Source of the DNA: Planctomycetota bacterium
Lineage (GTDB): Bacteria > Planctomycetota > UBA11346
Assembly: GCA_013821615.1 (NCBI GenBank)
Contig: JACDGQ010000200.1
Location: forward strand, 1-6,299
Reading direction: 5' to 3'
Length of the DNA stretch: 6,299 nt
Part shown: one piece after another, positions 5,373 through 6,299 of the stretch
How positions within the stretch are numbered: position 1 is the first letter of the stretch
Layout of the letters: each line of letters starts with the position of its first letter
Program-made: the position numbers and the translations under genes
The notes under the pieces: generated by a model
Databases searched by the model: none
What the model was told of the DNA's origin: nothing
Seen by the model: only the letters and a program-made list of their open reading frames with translations

Positions 5373-5732
5373 TCATACCGGCGCGATCGGCGGCATCGTC
5401 ATCGACTCCGCGCCGTCGCCGATGACCGGCAATCCGTGCCGGGATTCCTCCTGATAATGGCGCATGCCGCGCAGCATGCGCACCATCGCGTCGTCCGCCG
5501 GACGCACTGCGTCCGTGGCGCGCAGGCGATCGAGCGCCTGGACCAGGGTTGAGGTGGGATCCTCGACTGCCGCCTCGACCCCGACGTCGGGCACGTCGGC
5601 GGGGCGGGTCTCACCGCGGCGAATGCGCTCAGTCTCGGTTGGACGCGGACGCGGGCGGCCGCCAAGGCCCCCTTGCCGTGACGGATCCCCCGACACCCCG
5701 CTGATCCCCGTGATTGGAGCCGCATCCGCCAT
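5373..5732 (-). CDS. Hypothetical protein, 119 residues
   Basis: I do not recognise this protein. The N-terminal half (about 1-55) is rich in Gly, Pro, Arg and Thr, including GGRPRPRPTETERIRRGE, and is probably disordered. The second half (about 60-95, TLVQALDRLRATDAVRPADD then MVRMLRGMRHYQEE) could form helices, and the tail is Met/Pro-rich. There is no signal peptide, membrane segment or cysteine. Codon use favours G/C at the third position, most clearly in the second half, as in the neighbours, which supports coding on this strand. The frame is preferred over the overlapping plus-strand frame (5464-5766) and the other minus frame (5399-5725) because their products are Ser/Arg/Pro-biased shadows. 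The start has no good Shine-Dalgarno, only AAAG close to the ATG. It is upstream of rpsB on the same strand, but the promoter and repeat between them argue against an obligate operon. Confidence 0.5.
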   Translation of the reverse strand: MADAAPITGISGVSGDPSRQGGLGGRPRPRPTETERIRRGETRPADVPDVGVEAAVEDPTSTLVQALDRLRATDAVRPADDAMVRMLRGMRHYQEESRHGLPVIGDGAESMTMPPIAPV

Positions 5733-5750
5733 GTCTTTAGTATCGGAGCC

Positions 5751-5792
5751 TACCCGCTGCGGGTAAGCAGAATGTTGGCTTCAGCTGCTTAC
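5751..5792. promoter_or_regulatory. Two overlapping palindromes upstream of the unknown gene
   Basis: TACCCGC-T-GCGGGTA (5751-5765) is a perfect 7-bp-arm palindrome, 18 bp before the start of the minus-strand unknown gene. Its right edge overlaps a second perfect inverted repeat, GTAAGCAG (5763-5770) with CTGCTTAC (5785-5792), across 14 bp. Sharing bases 5763-5765 means the two cannot fold together, so they could be alternative structures or adjacent operators in the spacer towards rnpA. A loose -10 (GATACT) lies between the first palindrome and the gene. Function is not known. Confidence 0.4.
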
Positions 5793-5966
5793 AACGTTCC
5801 ATCTGACGCTTTTGTCTCATGACATGCGTCGGTTGAATTGCGAATTGTGTCGAAAAGACATGATTTCGACCCATGGACCAGCTGTGCTTCGAGTTTGTGG
5901 GTCCGTATCGCGGTGACCGTCGGCCGACGCGCATTGCCGACGCCGCGGCCGCGCCACCATGCGCGC
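5793..5966 (+). promoter_or_regulatory. AT-richer divergent spacer, likely rnpA promoter region
   Basis: Base composition drops sharply at about 5793-5870 compared with the rest of the window, as expected of a promoter region. TTGAAT (5833-5838) or TTGCGA (5838-5843) could be a -35, with CATGAT (5859-5864) as a poor -10, but spacing is not ideal for either. The possible -10 lies inside a 22-bp inverted repeat, GTCGAAA (5849-5855) and TTTCGAC (5864-5870), which would suit an operator. No rpmH frame and no DnaA box (TTATCCACA) were found, although rnpA often follows rpmH near the replication origin. Confidence 0.35.
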
Positions 5967-6299
5967 ATGACCGCCCGCTTCACGCCGGAGATGCGCTTGC
6001 ACGACGGCCGCGATTATTCGCGGGTGTTCAACCGCCAGCAGAAGGCGGCGGGCCGCCACGTCGTGCTGCTGCTGCGGCCACGCGCGCCGGGCGCCCGCGC
6101 GCGGCTGGGCATCATGATCTCGGCGAAGACCGCGCCCCTGGCGGTGCGCCGCCACCAGCTCAAGCGCTGGGTGCGCGAGCTCTTCCGCCTGCAGTTGCAC
6201 GCGCCACTCGCCGCCCACGACGCGGTGGTGCTGTTCCGCTGCGATCCGCCTGAGGACGGTCACGCGCTCATCGATCGCGAACTGCTCGGTCTGGTCACC
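5967..6299 (+). CDS. rnpA: Ribonuclease P protein component, C-terminus cut by window edge
   Basis: RnpA is the small basic protein that binds the RNase P RNA and helps it remove 5' leaders from tRNA precursors. The first 111 codons are present, running off the right edge; the family is usually about 110-140 residues. RFTPEMRLHDGRDYSRVFNR (4-23) matches the N-terminal strand-helix, ARLGIMISAK (45-54) the RLGisVSkK strand, and RRHQLKRWVRELFRLQ (61-76) the long RNA-binding helix, followed by HDAVVLFR. The usual RNRIKRxxRE signature reads RRHQLKRWVRE: the strongly conserved Asn (here Arg62) and the following Arg (His63) are changed, while the later Lys-Arg and Arg-Glu remain. The ATG at 5967 is chosen from the homology start; no clear Shine-Dalgarno precedes it. 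An ATG 8 nt earlier is out of frame and stops after three codons. There is no rpmH upstream, unlike the common rpmH-rnpA order. Confidence 0.82.
   Translation, partial: MTARFTPEMRLHDGRDYSRVFNRQQKAAGRHVVLLLRPRAPGARARLGIMISAKTAPLAVRRHQLKRWVRELFRLQLHAPLAAHDAVVLFRCDPPEDGHALIDRELLGLVT

Noticed and set aside
5740..5966. rpmH, tRNA or replication origin next to rnpA
   Set aside because: No frame resembles ribosomal protein L34, no cloverleaf with a TTCGA-type T loop could be built, and no TTATCCACA-like DnaA boxes were seen.
5817..6263. 148-codon minus-strand frame opposite rnpA
   Set aside because: It is antisense to the recognisable RnpA motifs, with no homology or ribosome site of its own.

Overview
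The window is very GC-rich (by eye about 70%), with strong C/G preference at third codon positions. It holds six protein genes, two of them cut by the window edges, and several structured non-coding stretches. The RpsB and EF-Ts proteins, and less clearly the RnpA, look unlike those of Proteobacteria or Firmicutes. Their wording (RpsB with GTKRQAR, then an IPIPGNDDGIRAI-like block without the leading 'V'; EF-Ts with RTTLPMMKCK) recalls Planctomycetota, perhaps Phycisphaerae. This assignment comes from remembered family features, not from a search. PurT, by contrast, reads very like the enterobacterial protein.

Layout, left to right. On the minus strand at 1-1779 lies a tight two-gene operon: a ROK-family sugar kinase (802-1779) followed after 3 nt by a Ppx/GppA-type phosphatase that runs off the left edge (1-798). 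Divergent from it is purT (1911-3107, plus), the formate-dependent GAR transformylase of purine synthesis. Then comes a 270-bp convergent spacer. It holds a perfect 28-bp inverted repeat whose left arm runs into five perfect copies of an 8-bp repeat, and a probable terminator for the gene on the other side.

At 3378-5054 on the minus strand is the universal rpsB-tsf operon (ribosomal protein S2 and elongation factor Ts), with a perfect 14-bp-arm hairpin between the two genes. Upstream of rpsB is a sigma70-like promoter (TTGACC-16-TACAGT), followed by a leader of about 190 nt. The leader can fold into five consecutive stem-loops, the last with a GCGA tetraloop two bases before the Shine-Dalgarno. 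This is the best candidate in the window for an undescribed regulatory element, possibly an S2 autoregulatory site.

Beyond a five-copy 7-bp repeat lies a 119-codon unknown gene (5373-5732, minus). An AT-richer divergent spacer with several short palindromes follows, then the start of rnpA (5967 onwards, plus), the RNase P protein subunit, cut by the right edge. The content is housekeeping: translation, RNA processing, purine synthesis and carbohydrate/phosphate metabolism. I see no mobile gene, CRISPR array, tRNA or rRNA.
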